NCBI GenBank assembly: GCA_026545765.1
Contig: CM048839.1
Span: forward strand, 21,204,566 to 21,268,565
From: Plantago major
Lineage: Eukaryota > Streptophyta > Magnoliopsida > Lamiales > Plantaginaceae
Direction of reading: 5' to 3'
DNA: 64,000 nt
Part shown: piece after piece, positions 1 to 10,326 of the stretch
How the letters are laid out: every line of letters begins with the position of its first letter
Numbering within the stretch: the first letter of the stretch is position 1
Notes under the pieces: model-generated
Told to the model about the DNA's origin: nothing
The model's input: only the letters and a program-made list of their open reading frames with translations
Database searches by the model: none
Translations under genes and position numbers: made by a program

Positions 1-480
1 TAGTCACCACTGTGTTAGTCAATTTTAGGACAATTTGAGTGGTATGTTACCACTAAGCTTGTTTTGATGTGTTAGTCACCATTTATGAACTTGTTGTGTC
101 ATTTGAGTGGTATGTTAGCCACTGAACTTGGGTGATATGTTAGTCACCATTGTGTTAGTCAATTTTAGGACAATTTGAGTGGTATGTTACCACTAAGCTT
201 GTTTTGATGTGTTAGTCACCATTTATGAACTTGTTGTGTCATTTGAGTGGTATGTTAGCCACTGAACTTGGGTGATATGTTAGTCACCATTGTGTTAGTC
301 AATTTTAGGACAATTTGAGTGGTATGTTAGCCACTAAGCTTGTTTTGATGTGTTGGTCACCATTTATGAACTTGTTGTGTCATTTGAGTGGTATGTTAGC
401 CACTGAACTTGGGTGATATGTTAGTCACCATTGTCTTAGTCAATTTTAGGACAATTTGAGTGGTATGTTAGCCACTGAAT
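1..480. repeat. 140-bp tandem repeat in a CACTA intron
   Basis: The segment starting TGTGTTAGTCAATTTTAGGA recurs at 11, 151 and 291, and nearly so at 431, so the period is 140 bp with about 3.4 copies. Each unit holds two related halves, both containing GTGGTATGTTA-CCACT. The array looks like a dimeric higher-order form of the 72-bp repeat at 54860-55075, in the same intron of the sister element. Confidence 0.9.
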
Positions 481-587
481 TGAATTGTTGTAGGACTACT
501 ACATTTGAGTGTCATTTGAGTGTTATATTTAAATTGTTATCTTTCTTTATACTTGTGTAATTTTTACTTTGAATGGAATTGTTGTAG

Positions 588-1532
588 AAGGACTATTTCA
601 TTCCCAATGCCCTGGTGTCCCAGTTGTACTCCATTTTCGAGACTTTAGGGTCAGACATCTACAGGAAAATGGTCTACAAAATGAAGGAGACACGCAGGCA
701 ACCAACTTGGGTGGGGGATGACGAGTGGGCACTGTGGGAGACGTACTGGAATGATCCCTTCGTCCAGGATCAAGCGTACAAGAACAAACAAAACCGTTTG
801 TCTGAGTCGCGAGATGGTACGGGCACTGCCAGACATTACTATGGGTCGCGAGCTGTTGTTACATATCACGTGATGGAGGTTAGTAAATATGTTGTTTATG
901 ACTTGGAATATGATACATAACATTTTTTAGCTTTCATTTCAATCAACTAACTACTTGTTTGCACATATGTTTTTTTAGGCCAATAGAGACGGTAGAAGAG
1001 TGCTGCATCGCTTCAAGAAGGCTAAGTCAAGAATGGCATCTGGGTACGTGAGGGCGTATTGATGCGTTCTTTCTTAAGGTTAACATGTGTATTTGAGTAT
1101 TTTAAAGTGATTCCTAAAATTGCATCTCATTTCGTATGCAACCAACAATTGCAGAGTGAGGTCGAGAGGAGGATGGACGAGAGGATGATCGACGGTCATG
1201 AGCTGTCAATTGAAGAGCAAGACCAGATCTTCTTCGAGGTCAACCCAATGGACAACAAGGGTCGAATGTATGGATTGGGAAGTTTGGGCCCTTCCATGAG
1301 TTCTGGTAGCTTCTCAGTGTCCCAGGGATCAGGATCGCGATCTAATCTCTACACACAGGAGCAGGTTCAAGAGATGATGACTCCTCTCCACCAGGAAATA
1401 GCTGCGACCAAGGCAGCTTACGAGCAAGTGCTTGAGGAACAGGCTCGTATGGCTCAGCGGATGGACGCTTTGACCCAGATGTTCAGTAGTTCTTCCCAGT
1501 CTCACCCACCGCCTCCTCCCGATCATTCTTAG
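588..1532 (+). CDS. CACTA TNP1-like protein (plant Ptta/En/Spm transposase domain), C-terminal exons
   Basis: Three exons are visible. Exon 588-878 begins after TTGTAG and ends at GAG|GTTAGT; it carries the conserved stretch with RKMVYKMKETRR, the DDEWALWETYW box and the TGTARHYYGSRA motif typical of the Ptta/En/Spm domain (PF03004-like). Exon 979-1043 encodes a short basic piece with RFKKAKSRMASG. Exon 1155-1532 encodes the acidic and coiled-coil C-terminus, with EEQDQIFFEVNPMDNKG, a QEQVQEMM coiled coil and a proline-rich tail before the TAG stop. Splice sites are canonical and no internal stop is seen in these exons. In En/Spm-type elements this class of protein is thought to bind subterminal repeats and cooperate with the TNP2 transposase. 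The N-terminal exons lie outside the window. Confidence 0.75.
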
Positions 1533-1740
1533 TTACATCAGACTTATTATGGACTTGTTATGGATAATTTGACACTATTTCACCTTCTTCTTGTTTCGGA
1601 TAATTTATAGATAATTTATATTGTTTCGGATATATTAATGCAATTTAATTGTTTCGGGTATATTATCTATGATTATATTATGTGAAAAAAACAGGTGAAA
1701 CGGAAATATTAAAAAAAAAAAATATTTAAAACAGTGAATT

Positions 1741-2131
1741 TAGCGACGGAACAAAATCCGTCGTTAAATTCCCGAACTAAGGGCGAATTAGCCCATTGAA
1801 TTTAGCGACGGATTTTGTTCCGTCGCTAAATGTCAACCGAACTAAGGCCGACTTAGTGGTGGGATTTAGCGACGGAACACATCCGTCGCTAAATCCCGTC
1901 TCTAATTAACGACGGATAAGTAATCCGTCGCCAATTCGGACGGACTGGTCAACGGATTAATCCGTCGCCAGTTTGTCGTTATTTAGCGACGGAATACTTA
2001 TCCGTCGCCAAAAAAAATAGTGACGATTGGTTTGGAGACGGAGGGTTATCCGTCGCTAAGGATTTAGTGACGGATCGGCACAGTTTTAGCGACGGATAAT
2101 TCCGTCGCTAAAATTGGTTTTTTTTGTAGTG
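1741..2131 (+). repeat. CACTA subterminal repeats and 3' terminus
   Basis: Short motifs AGCGACGGA and their complement TCCGTCGCT alternate many times in both orientations over about 370 bp, often as inverted pairs. They end in the terminal sequence AAATTGGTTTTTTTTGTAGTG. This is the layout of CACTA subterminal protein-binding arrays. A matching array lies at 53280-53560 in the sister element. Confidence 0.85.
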
Positions 2132-2314
2132 TCCTTCCACCTGACTTTTGCAGACTCGAGCACTTCGGTGGGGTTGGGTACCAAATTTGGATCCTCCTTG
2201 TCCATACCCGTCGCTAAAATTGGTTTTTTTTGTAGTGTCCTTCCACCTGACTTTTGCAGACTCGAGCACTTCGGTGAGGTTGGGTACCAAATTTGGATCC
2301 TCCTTGTCCATACC
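2102..2314. repeat. 106-bp tandem duplication spanning a transposon end and its flank
   Basis: The unit starting CCGTCGCTAAAATTGG occurs at 2102 and again at 2208. Each copy holds the last ~30 bp of the CACTA element, ending GTAGTG, plus about 76 bp of outside DNA ending TCCTTGTCCATACCC. The copies differ at about one base, so the duplication looks recent. Confidence 0.9.
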
Positions 2315-2712
2315 CGACTGCCCCATGGTATCGCCCACCGTCCGGTCCATCTCACCAAGCTGGTCTTATTGGATCTCACACACAGCAAGCCCATACATTT
2401 TACCTCGCCTTCTCTCATACAACATCAACGTAGCACGTCATGGATGAAATCTGCCGAGTCTTAACTATGAGTCAACGTTTCACCAAAGGACTTTCACAAG
2501 TATTGTTTGACGTTTTTCGGAACAGTCTCAACGTTTATCAACCTCCCGTTTCGACTTAAGGGGAGTGTTAGAAGTATAATAGGATTATGATTCCTTAATG
2601 TTGGTAATTAGAAGTATAATTGGAATAGAATTCCTTATTGATATCTAGCTATACATACTTGTATATATATGCGATTGATGAATGAGAAGAGGCAGGGAAA
2701 ATAATTCTTTCA
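2313..2712 (+). mobile_element. Ty1/copia fossil: end of pol plus LTR
   Basis: Translation shows the standard copia pol end (FTKGLS, NVYQPP). A purine tract AAGGGGAG follows, and then an LTR of about 147 bp at 2566-2712 that starts TGTTAG and ends CA. It is a truncated and broken remnant with only the 3' end present. Confidence 0.7.
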
Positions 2713-2713
2713 G

Positions 2714-3553
2714 GACCAAGTCCATTCAACACATAGAGAACAATATCATCATCAGACAAGGGGATATCAACCAAGGAAAGTTCATCACCTTAGACTTGAT
2801 ATAGTTGAGGTACTCTAGGGCAGACTTGGAACCAAGAGTAGCTGTTGCCAAATCGCTTTTCAATTGCATAACACGTGCTCGAGAACGGCTTGCAAAAACA
2901 CGAGCCAAGAGATCCCAAGCCTCTGCAGCGGTCTTAGCCGAAGACGCAATAGGAGCAACTTCTGGTTCCAGAGAACCGGTTATAGCAGCTAAAAGTAGAG
3001 AGTCTTGTTGTTCCCAGAATTCAAAATTTGGTGATGTACTAACAGGTGGACTGACCTTTGGATCAATATATGATGAGAGTTTGAAGCCCTTGAGAAGGGC
3101 TCGGACATGGTTACGCCAAACCGAATAATTGTGAGGGGTGAGAAGAACTTTAATAGTGGCAACAACGGGTGAGGCAGTGGAGGAGGAACCACCACCAGTG
3201 AGGGAAACAGGAGATGGTGAAGCGGTGGATGATTGAGAGCTGCTGGTAGTCATGGTGCAATGAGTGATGAATGCAAGGCGTAAACAGAGTAGCGGCGGAA
3301 TTAATTAATTAGGGTAAGGCTAAATTGTTGCTCGTGAGAGTCTAATACACTGGTGATACCATATAGAATTATGAAAGTGTATTTTCTTAATTGACACTGT
3401 GGATACATTGATTTATATACATCCTAACAGAAGTATCTAGAGGATACTCAATATATTTATTTACAGTAATGAATCATGATTTTGATATTATGTATCAATA
3501 TAAAATCATTCCTTAATATATATTAATTCCAGAAAATCTGTCTCTTGGTACAG
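2714..3553 (-). mobile_element. Ty1/copia fossil: gag plus 5' LTR
   Basis: A 175-codon minus-strand reading frame (2726-3253) matches copia gag (NYSVWRNHVRALLKG near the N-terminus, then AWDLLARVFAS). Upstream on that strand lie a primer-binding-like TGGTATCACC at about 3352 and an AT-rich LTR-like stretch of about 190 bp up to 3553, containing TGTATATAAATC. Only the 5' part of the element remains, and it abuts the plus-strand copia remnant head-on. Confidence 0.7.
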
Positions 3554-3991
3554 AACAGCACCGGGGCTGATTAATGGAAAGCTAAAGTATATGTAGATCA
3601 GGAATGTATGTCAACCGATGATTCCGACTCAAACTCGGATGATGAGTATTTTACGCGCGAGGGAGAAATTTATGAGGAATGTATGTATATCAGGAATGTA
3701 GATAAGGAAGTTGTTATGAGGTATCTAAAGCAAGTTGAAGAGAGTGAGGTAAATTTTAATTGCTACTGCATAACTTTTCATCTGTATTCCAAATGAACTG
3801 ATGGTATATTTAGTCATTGCATTTCCAGGAAACCTTTTTCTCTTTTCATTTATTTTTTACGCGTGTCCAACATCCTATACTTGTTTCTAGAATACTTGCC
3901 GTCGTAACTTGTTAGAAGTTAGACTGCATTGTTTGAACTTCCAAAAATTTAAACAACTGCAGCCCATGAATTTGTTTTTTGTTAACATATT

Positions 3992-5154
3992 TGTAAGAAT
4001 TATAATTCCTTGATGTTCATTCAATAATGCAATGACTATATATACAGACTCTTTACCTAAACAATAGGACACAATACTAAGTCTATTAGAATTATACTAG
4101 ACAATACTAAGTCTATTAGAATTATACTAGATTTACAACACTAAATCATAGTCTAACACACCCCCGCAGTTGAAGTAGGAGGTTTGCGAATGCTGAGACT
4201 GTCGCGAAAGTCATCAAACAGAATACATGAAAGTCCCTTCGTGAAGATATCTGCAATTTGGTAGCGTGAAGGAACATGAAGGACTCGTACTTCACCGCGA
4301 GCAACTTTTTCCCGAACAAAATGGATATCCATCTCAATATGTTTAGTGCGTTGATGTTGAACGGGATTACCGGATAAGTATATTGCACTAACATTGTCAC
4401 AGTACACAAGTGTAGCCTTGGAGATGGGAAAATGAAGTTCCAGAAGAAGATTGCGGAGCCAGCACGACTCAGAGACGTCGTTAGCAACCCCACGGTACTC
4501 GGCCTCGGCACTAGAACTAGAAAGAGTCGGCTGACGTTTGGAAGACCAGGAGATAAGATTATCACCAAGAAAAACACAATACCCGGATGTGGATCATCGA
4601 GTGTCCGGACAGCCACCCCAATCAGCATCTGTATAGGCGAGCAAGCTGCTGACATTGGACTTATGGAGATGCCAAGATCAGCCGATCCCTTAAGGTAGCG
4701 CAGGATGCGCTTAAGGGCAGTCATATGCTCAATACGCGGATCATGCATATGAAGACAGACCTGTTGCACAGCATAGGAGATATCCGGCCTGGTGAATGTG
4801 AGTTATTGAAGAGCACCAGCTAGCTGACGATATTTGGTTGGGTCATCGAATGGAGCATCATGGGAAGAACCAAGTTTCGATTTGGTGTCGACGGGCGTGG
4901 GAGAGGAGGAGCAGTTGGACATTCCCGCCCGGTCGATGATGTCTTTAGCATATTGCTTTTGAGAGAGAAATAGGCCATCTTGATTCCGTGTAACCGCAAT
5001 TCCCAAGAAGTAGCTGAGAGGACCAAGATCTTTCATAGCACATTCAGCACTGAGGAAATCCATAATAGACGTACGGAGAGCATCATTAGAGGCCGTAAGT
5101 ATAATATCATCAACATAGAGAAGAATATCATCACTTATCGGCATCCTATTGAAT
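3992..5154 (-). mobile_element. Ty1/copia fossil in intron 1 of the cystatin-like gene
   Basis: Minus-strand translations show reverse transcriptase (LLYVDDIIL near 5110), the RNase H/pol end (HVPSRYQIADIFTKGLS) and then a short LTR of 167 bp at 3992-4158, starting TGTTAG after a G-rich purine tract. It is 5'-truncated within reverse transcriptase and broken in several places. At the truncated end the DNA passes directly into 29 bp copied from the neighbouring host exon 2. Confidence 0.8.
4071..4130. repeat. 30-bp tandem duplication in a copia LTR
   Basis: Two identical copies of a 30-bp unit starting ACAATACTAAGTCTATTAGA lie side by side inside the LTR of the intron-1 copia element. Confidence 0.9.
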
Positions 5155-5270
5155 TGATCCATTAATCTTACGGATCTTATCCCTCTTTTTTGTAGGGGTT
5201 TGATATTCCAGACTTCCCCGGTGTCATAGAAGGGGTCACTCATATCATCACTTATCGGCATCCTATTGAA
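5125..5270. repeat. 29-bp copy of exon 2 at the copia junction
   Basis: The stretch starting ATATCATCACTTATCGGCAT occurs at 5125-5153, at the truncated edge of the copia element, and at 5242-5270, inside exon 2 of the cystatin-like gene. The two are identical over 29 bp and lie 117 bp apart in the same orientation. Confidence 0.9.
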
Positions 5271-5518
5271 GACCGTGAGGAATTCCTAGAGGAGTATAAT
5301 GACCTTATGGATATGGCTACCATGTCAATCGCGATTTACAATAAGCAAAATGTATGCCTCTTTAATATGATTGTTTTCTGTCTTACTTTGATAAGCATCG
5401 TTAGGAATAAATGGTACTCTAACAATACCTTCTTTTTCTAGGGGACAAACTTCAAAGTTGTAGAAATTGAGAAGGTGAACCATTGGACTACCAGATTCAT
5501 TACATATTACTTGATGTT

Positions 5519-5716
5519 CAGTGTTGTCGATGTCAAAAAATCTGAAAGTGAGAAGGGATTCATGGGCTCCCCCCTTTCCAATCAATTAGTGAAGATTTTG
5601 GCAGGTGTCCAAACAGCCAGTGTTGTGGATGTCAACGAATCTGAAAATGAGAAGGGATTATGGGTTCTCTCATTTCCAACCAATTAGTGAAGATTGTGGC
5701 AGGTGTCCAAACAGCT
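5519..5716 (+). repeat. In-frame 99-bp exon duplication
   Basis: The unit beginning CAGTGTTGTCGATGTC at 5519 recurs at 5618, a period of 99 bp or 33 codons, within exon 3 of the cystatin-like gene. The copies have diverged by several substitutions. The second copy has one base fewer in the GGATT(C)ATGGG region, which changes the frame. Confidence 0.85.
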
Positions 5717-7859
5717 GCTCTGATACTATGTCCACTGGTGATATTGAGAATAGTACTTCTTCCGAGGAATGGGTATGTTTTCGTCTTACCTGAGTTGTTC
5801 TTCCGTTATGAATTTGTACCTATTCAGTTTTACTTGGTAGTTAATAATGATCTTAATAACTTTCTTTTGTAGTTCAACGCGCAATTTGTTGGAGAAGAAA
5901 TTGAAATTGAAAAGGTATTATGCTGTTCTTGTTGTTTTTTATATCGACACTGTGGTCATAATGGTTTCTGAATTCTTTATTTTCTTCGTAAAAAGTGTAA
6001 GCCTGCCGAACCACGAGGGTATAGAAGAATTGGTAGGGCTTGCTCGGAGTGATGTTGAATAGCTTTCGGAAGTTGTCGAACGTAAGAGGGATCCCCTTGT
6101 GCTTACACAATACTCCGAAACACATCAGGTTCCCAAGTGAATTCGGAATCACTTGGTGTGGGCTTATCCCAATTCCATTCAACACTTCAAGCAGCTCGGA
6201 CGAGACAGGTAGATGCCAACCACAGTGTAGGGAAACTTCATGGACAACATATATCCAGGAGGCGGATTGTAGAAGGCATGAGCTTCATCCGGAATTAAAA
6301 TCTCTACGGAGTTCGGAATCTCGTATCTACGCCGAAGTTCCGCCACTTCATCCGCAGTTATGACCGAAGGACAGGTAGGGAGAGTACCATCCAAGTTAAG
6401 CTCCCCATCAGGGTCCAGGTGTGTCACTTGTAGACGAATCCGAGGGAACTTGACCCAGACTACATCACCCCCCCTACTTTTGCCTCCCTCAGACGATTGG
6501 GAGGCAACTCCACGACTCGACCCTTGAGTAGAACTCTCCCCTCTCGGGACACTTGGACCCGGATGATCGGAACGCCTGGTCCGAACCAGAGGCACTTCAT
6601 CCTCTTCTTCCTCTTCACCCTCTCCTTGTTCATCTTCTTCTTCTCCTTCCACGGCTTGACCCTCAACTTCTTCGTCCTCGGACGACGACACTACAACAAC
6701 TGTCCGGAGTGGCGTAACAATTCGGACAGTTTCCTCCACCCCGGCTTCGAACGTGCTTAACTCAGGGGGTGCATCGGTCGTATCATGGACCCCCTCAACG
6801 TTAATCTCATGTGGATCCGGCACGAAAGGGATTTGGTTAGGGTTAATCCTAGCATTATAACCTAAATTCCTACACAGAGCTCGGATTTCTACCGGTAGCT
6901 CGGATTCATCCTCGCTCCGATGCGGACCGCTAATTACCCGCGTGGCCGTCTCATGGATCGTCATTGCTTCCTGCACATTAGAAAACTCCGGGTAATCCTG
7001 CCGATCCGGATACTTAGATCCGGGCACGATTAACCGAAAAGATGGAGAGCTCACCTTGGGTTCTTCGCCACTCCGGTTTGACACATATCCATGACCCCGT
7101 TGATCCTCCACGTCGCCAATGTTAACTTCTTCAGACATCACAGAATAGGAGGATTCATCGGATGCATACTCCCCAGCTTCGGTCCAGTTTTGGCTATCAC
7201 TATCGGACATCCTAGGGAAAGAAAGGAGGTCCTATAAATTAAAGGTTTAAGGTCCGAGAAACCCATTCAGGTTCTTTAGGTTTAAAACCCCTAAGGGGTT
7301 CGGAGGGCACTAAGTGTTGTCGGATGTAGTTAGTTCGAAGTTAGTACGCAGTTAGTACAAACAATTTGAAGGTTCCGAAGAGACCTACTACATACGTCCG
7401 AACAAGCTACATACAACACTTATCTGAACAACAAAAGCATGCAAGAAAATTCTACAACACAAATTTCGGCAAATCTGAAAAGACTGAGAGAACACTTACT
7501 TGTAAAAGATGAACGGTTGGATTGAAGGCAGCTAGCTCCAACGAACAAACTTCCTCTGACTCGGACTCTCTCTCTCTCTCTCTCTCTCGCTCGGACTAAA
7601 TTGCACTTGCTTCGGACTCACACAGATTGCGAAAATTCTCTCTCTAAAAGTGAGAAATGAAAGCGACTGATGCCCTATTTATAGAGGGATATTTTGGGAA
7701 GCTCAACTGTCACATCAATTCAAGATTAAATCTGAGCCGTTGATCAAAATTCATCCAACGGCATAGTTCAAACTACCAGATGAAATGACCGTTACATCCA
7801 AAAATATCTATTTCACGACGATTAGAATTACAACACTTGCAACCTCGGAATTAGCACGG

Positions 7860-8610
7860 ATCCCCATCCGTTCGGAGGTGATCCCTCTTCCCCGGTCGGA
7901 TAAATAAATCATTGTCTGACACAGCGGACCCTTGTCCGTCCGGATACGCTTGATGGCTTATGGGTGTGGAGCTATGAAATCGCCCATAGGATCATCATAG
8001 TCCTTCCGCAGGCTTGATTAGTGGAATACAAGACAAATGATCTTTTTTACCAACGATTATTTGGTCTTACACTTCCCGGACCCTTGTCCGTTCGGACGTA
8101 TCCTATCGGACCCAACCGAATAATCAACTGTCCGTCACGCGGACCGTAGTCCGTCCGGATTTCACTAATGGCTTATGGGTGTGGAGCTATGAAATCGCCC
8201 ATAGGTCCTTATCTGGATCCATAGAGTTGATTAATGCAGACAGTACCAACGGTCTTCTTACGAACGGGCTGCTTGGATCTTGTATCTACATGGATTCTCG
8301 TCCATACGGATATCACACGATGGCTTATCTCGAATAATCAACTAGAAATTTCACACGAATCCTCGTTCGTCCGGATGTCCTCAATAGCTCGCGGGCTTGG
8401 AGCTATGAAATCGCCCGTAGGCCTTATTTTGGAACTTCCGAAGAGTCGACTAATAATACAAGGTAAACCCCGTCTCACTGACAGACGGATAACTTATCTC
8501 AAACATACACGGCCACTGTCCGTACGGATGCCCCTCGTCGGCCAAATCCTTGGCAGTCGACTGAGACAACGTTACTTCCTTATGCCTTTTCGGACCTATG
8601 CTTAATCTCG
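7860..8610. repeat. ~216-bp degenerate tandem repeat inside the LTR
   Basis: The core GGAGCTATGAAATCGCCC with its surroundings recurs at spacings of 215 and 216 bp (anchors at 7956, 8171 and 8387). The linked text TCCGTCCGGAT also repeats. Copies are clearly diverged; three to four units are present. Confidence 0.75.
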
Positions 8611-8668
8611 CTTACAAATACTCCTTTTTTCATACTTACAGCCAAGACTACACTCTCGGACTGTAAGA

Positions 8669-8682
8669 AAAGGGGGGGGGGG

Positions 8683-8715
<33 letters not shown>
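8669..8715. repeat. Poly-G and (GA)n simple repeat
   Basis: An uninterrupted G run passes directly into a (GA)n tract. A (CT)n tract lies at about 7566-7590 in the same LTR region. Confidence 0.95.
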
Positions 8716-8717
<2 letters not shown>

Positions 8718-9415
8718 AGGTAAGGACGACAAAAGGTACGGATTTAACACCTTTTTTTGCTTATGAGGGATAGATTGAACAAGAAAAACAAAAATATCCT
8801 CTCTACTTTAAACTATAGTTCCACAACTATCTTCTACTAAGATACTTGGAAACTAGGGGGACGTATGTTGATACGAAAATATGTCCAATCCGTCTTAAGA
8901 CGCCTTTGGAACGAATCCTAAGGCGTCTCATGCTGTCTAAAGGTCCAAGGCCTTAAGGTCTGACCCGGAGGTCCGACCCAAAGGCCACCTCCGGTCCGAC
9001 CCTCCTGAGTGTAACGGTGGAAAGGACCTCAAAGACAGTGGGTTTGACCCAAACTGTGGTTCGAAGCCATGGGGGTCCGACCCGGAAGACGGTTCGGATG
9101 TAAGTCCTTAACCTCGTAAGGAACCAAGTGAACTGGCACCAGAAGAGAAAACAGGGCCCGAGGCAATAAAGGTCCGAACCACTATGCCTTGTGGTTTAGG
9201 AGAAGTGCTCTCAGACAGAATGATGACCCGGACCGTACCCTCGGACCCGCACTCTCGGACGAAGGTCCGAGACGGACCTCAGAAGCCTCTAATTTCTCTC
9301 GTAAGAGCTTTGGACCTTAGCTTTGGACCTTTACTTGGGACGAATTGGAGTGATTTGGACCTAGACGATTCAGGAAGAACTCACTAAGAGTTTGGGATAC
9401 TTCACCCCCTCAACA

Positions 9416-10326
9416 ATGAATTTCCAACAGAATAAGTGTACTGACAATCGAAATCAATTTAATTTACTAATTAAACTAATCATATTCACGTTAACTCATC
9501 CATTTATTTTAGTAGAGTCACGTTAACTCATCCATTCACATTACAATTAGTAGTTCACGCTAACTCTAATATTCACGTAAACAAACTAACCTATTAACGC
9601 TAACTCTAATATTCATAATGGAGAATAATCACATCTCATGTTACTACTGTACTGATCACATATAAATATATGTGTATTGTCAAATTACATATGGACCCTC
9701 ATTCCCAAATGCATGAATTTTAAGTTTTCAAAACATTCAATTCAGTCCCTAATTTTTCATAATTAATTTCAATTATCAACCAAACTCAACAATAAATATA
9801 AAATCCTAATATTTGCTAATATATAATCGATCAGATGAACAACTAAAGCTCTAATTTTGGATCTTAAAAGTAGAAATTTACGGTTCCTCCAAAAATTCCA
9901 ATTTAAAACCCATTAATGTTTGACAAATTCAACCATGGACGATATTTAGACAAACCGTACTCACGAAATCCTAATCCAAGAGAAAGAATCATTTATAACA
10001 TATGCCATAGCATTAACAATTTATAACATTTTTATAACAATTAATAATTTAATCATTTAGCAAATTAAAATGATAGTATTAAGAAAGAATTGATAAGGGA
10101 TTTTTTGTTTAAACAATACGCTATTATAGCAAATAAGTTCGTCAATTATAAAACAGCTTAAATTACCCAAATGCAATTGTTGAATTAACAGGGTTTTATA
10201 TGTAAGACGAGGTGCATATGAAATTGATAGCAGGAGTATATATATAATTAATCTGAACCAAAATTCCAGCTTTCTTGTTTCCAATCCCTTGTCATATACA
10301 TCATTCCTAAACTCAGAACAAATATA
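9416..10326. other. AT-rich intergenic region upstream of the DUF604 gene
   Basis: No convincing reading frame is present. The text TCACGTTAACTC and close variants recur several times at 9475-9615. A TATA-like run precedes the gene at its right end. Confidence 0.6.
10231..10246 (+). promoter_or_regulatory. Probable TATA box of the DUF604 gene
   Basis: GAGTATATATATAATTA lies about 85-95 bp upstream of the chosen ATG, a sensible distance for a plant TATA box with a short 5' leader. No transcript evidence is available. Confidence 0.5.

Larger units (their letters stand above)
1..2131 (+). mobile_element. CACTA (En/Spm-type) transposon, 3' part
   Basis: The element enters from outside the window and ends at 2131 with TTTTTTTTGTAGTG, the reverse of the CACTACAAAAAA terminus that defines the superfamily. 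It contains the end of a transposase-associated gene (588-1532), an intron full of tandem repeats (1-480) and a block of AGCGACGGA/TCCGTCGCT subterminal motifs (1741-2110). A second element of the same family lies at 53265 onwards in the opposite orientation, and both share the same intron repeat and the same C-terminal protein. The 5' terminus and the TNP2 gene are not in the window. Because the flank of the 3' end is itself duplicated (2102-2314), a simple 3-bp target duplication cannot be read. Confidence 0.85.
3608..5990 (+). pseudogene. Cystatin-related plant protein gene, copy A
   Basis: Exon 1 (3608-3748) encodes an acidic N-terminus starting MSTDDSDSNSDDEYF and ending KQVEESE at a GT donor. 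Exon 2 (5196-5351) begins GFDIPDFPGV and ends IAIYNKQN. Exon 3 starts at 5442 with GTNFKVVEIEKVN and runs to a GT donor at about 5773. The order EESE-GFD, then YNKQ-GTNF, matches the cystatin-related family known in plants (TIGR01638-like), which resembles cysteine-protease inhibitors. All joints are in phase 0. Intron 1 holds a copia element. Exon 3 contains an in-frame 99-bp duplication; the second copy lost one base and soon reaches a stop, so the gene is probably damaged. A possible further exon (FNAQFVGEEIEIEK) lies at 5874-5915. The 3' end runs into the LTR relic from about 5990. I chose the ATG at 3608 because it opens the acidic leader. Confidence 0.65.
5990..9415 (-). mobile_element. 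LTR-retroelement relic with PF04195-type gag, copy 1
   Basis: A 343-codon minus-strand frame (6179-7210) opens MSDSDSQNWTEAGEYASDES. It is acidic in the middle (an E-rich run) and ends in the motif region of the plant 'putative gypsy type transposon' domain (VEILIPDEAHAFYNPPPGY, then ISPHQVIPN just downstream). Upstream lie a leader, a TATA-like CTATAAATAGGG at about 7675 (minus) and an LTR-like region reaching 9415, where the minus strand begins TGTTGAGGGGGTGAAG. No pol and no second LTR are seen, so this is a partial element. A related copy in the opposite orientation lies at 21947-24600 and shares LTR start, LTR interior and gag start. Confidence 0.65.

Noticed and set aside
1-480. Regularly repeated array considered as CRISPR-like
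   Set aside because: Units are contiguous 140-bp tandem repeats without unique spacers, in a plant transposon intron.
3887-4072. 61-residue minus-strand frame
   Set aside because: It falls in a copia LTR and intron DNA and has no family motif.
6001-6062. Last exon of the cystatin-like gene (plus strand)
   Set aside because: The same bases read as a continuation of the minus-strand gag-like text of the LTR relic, so the plus-strand exon is not supported.
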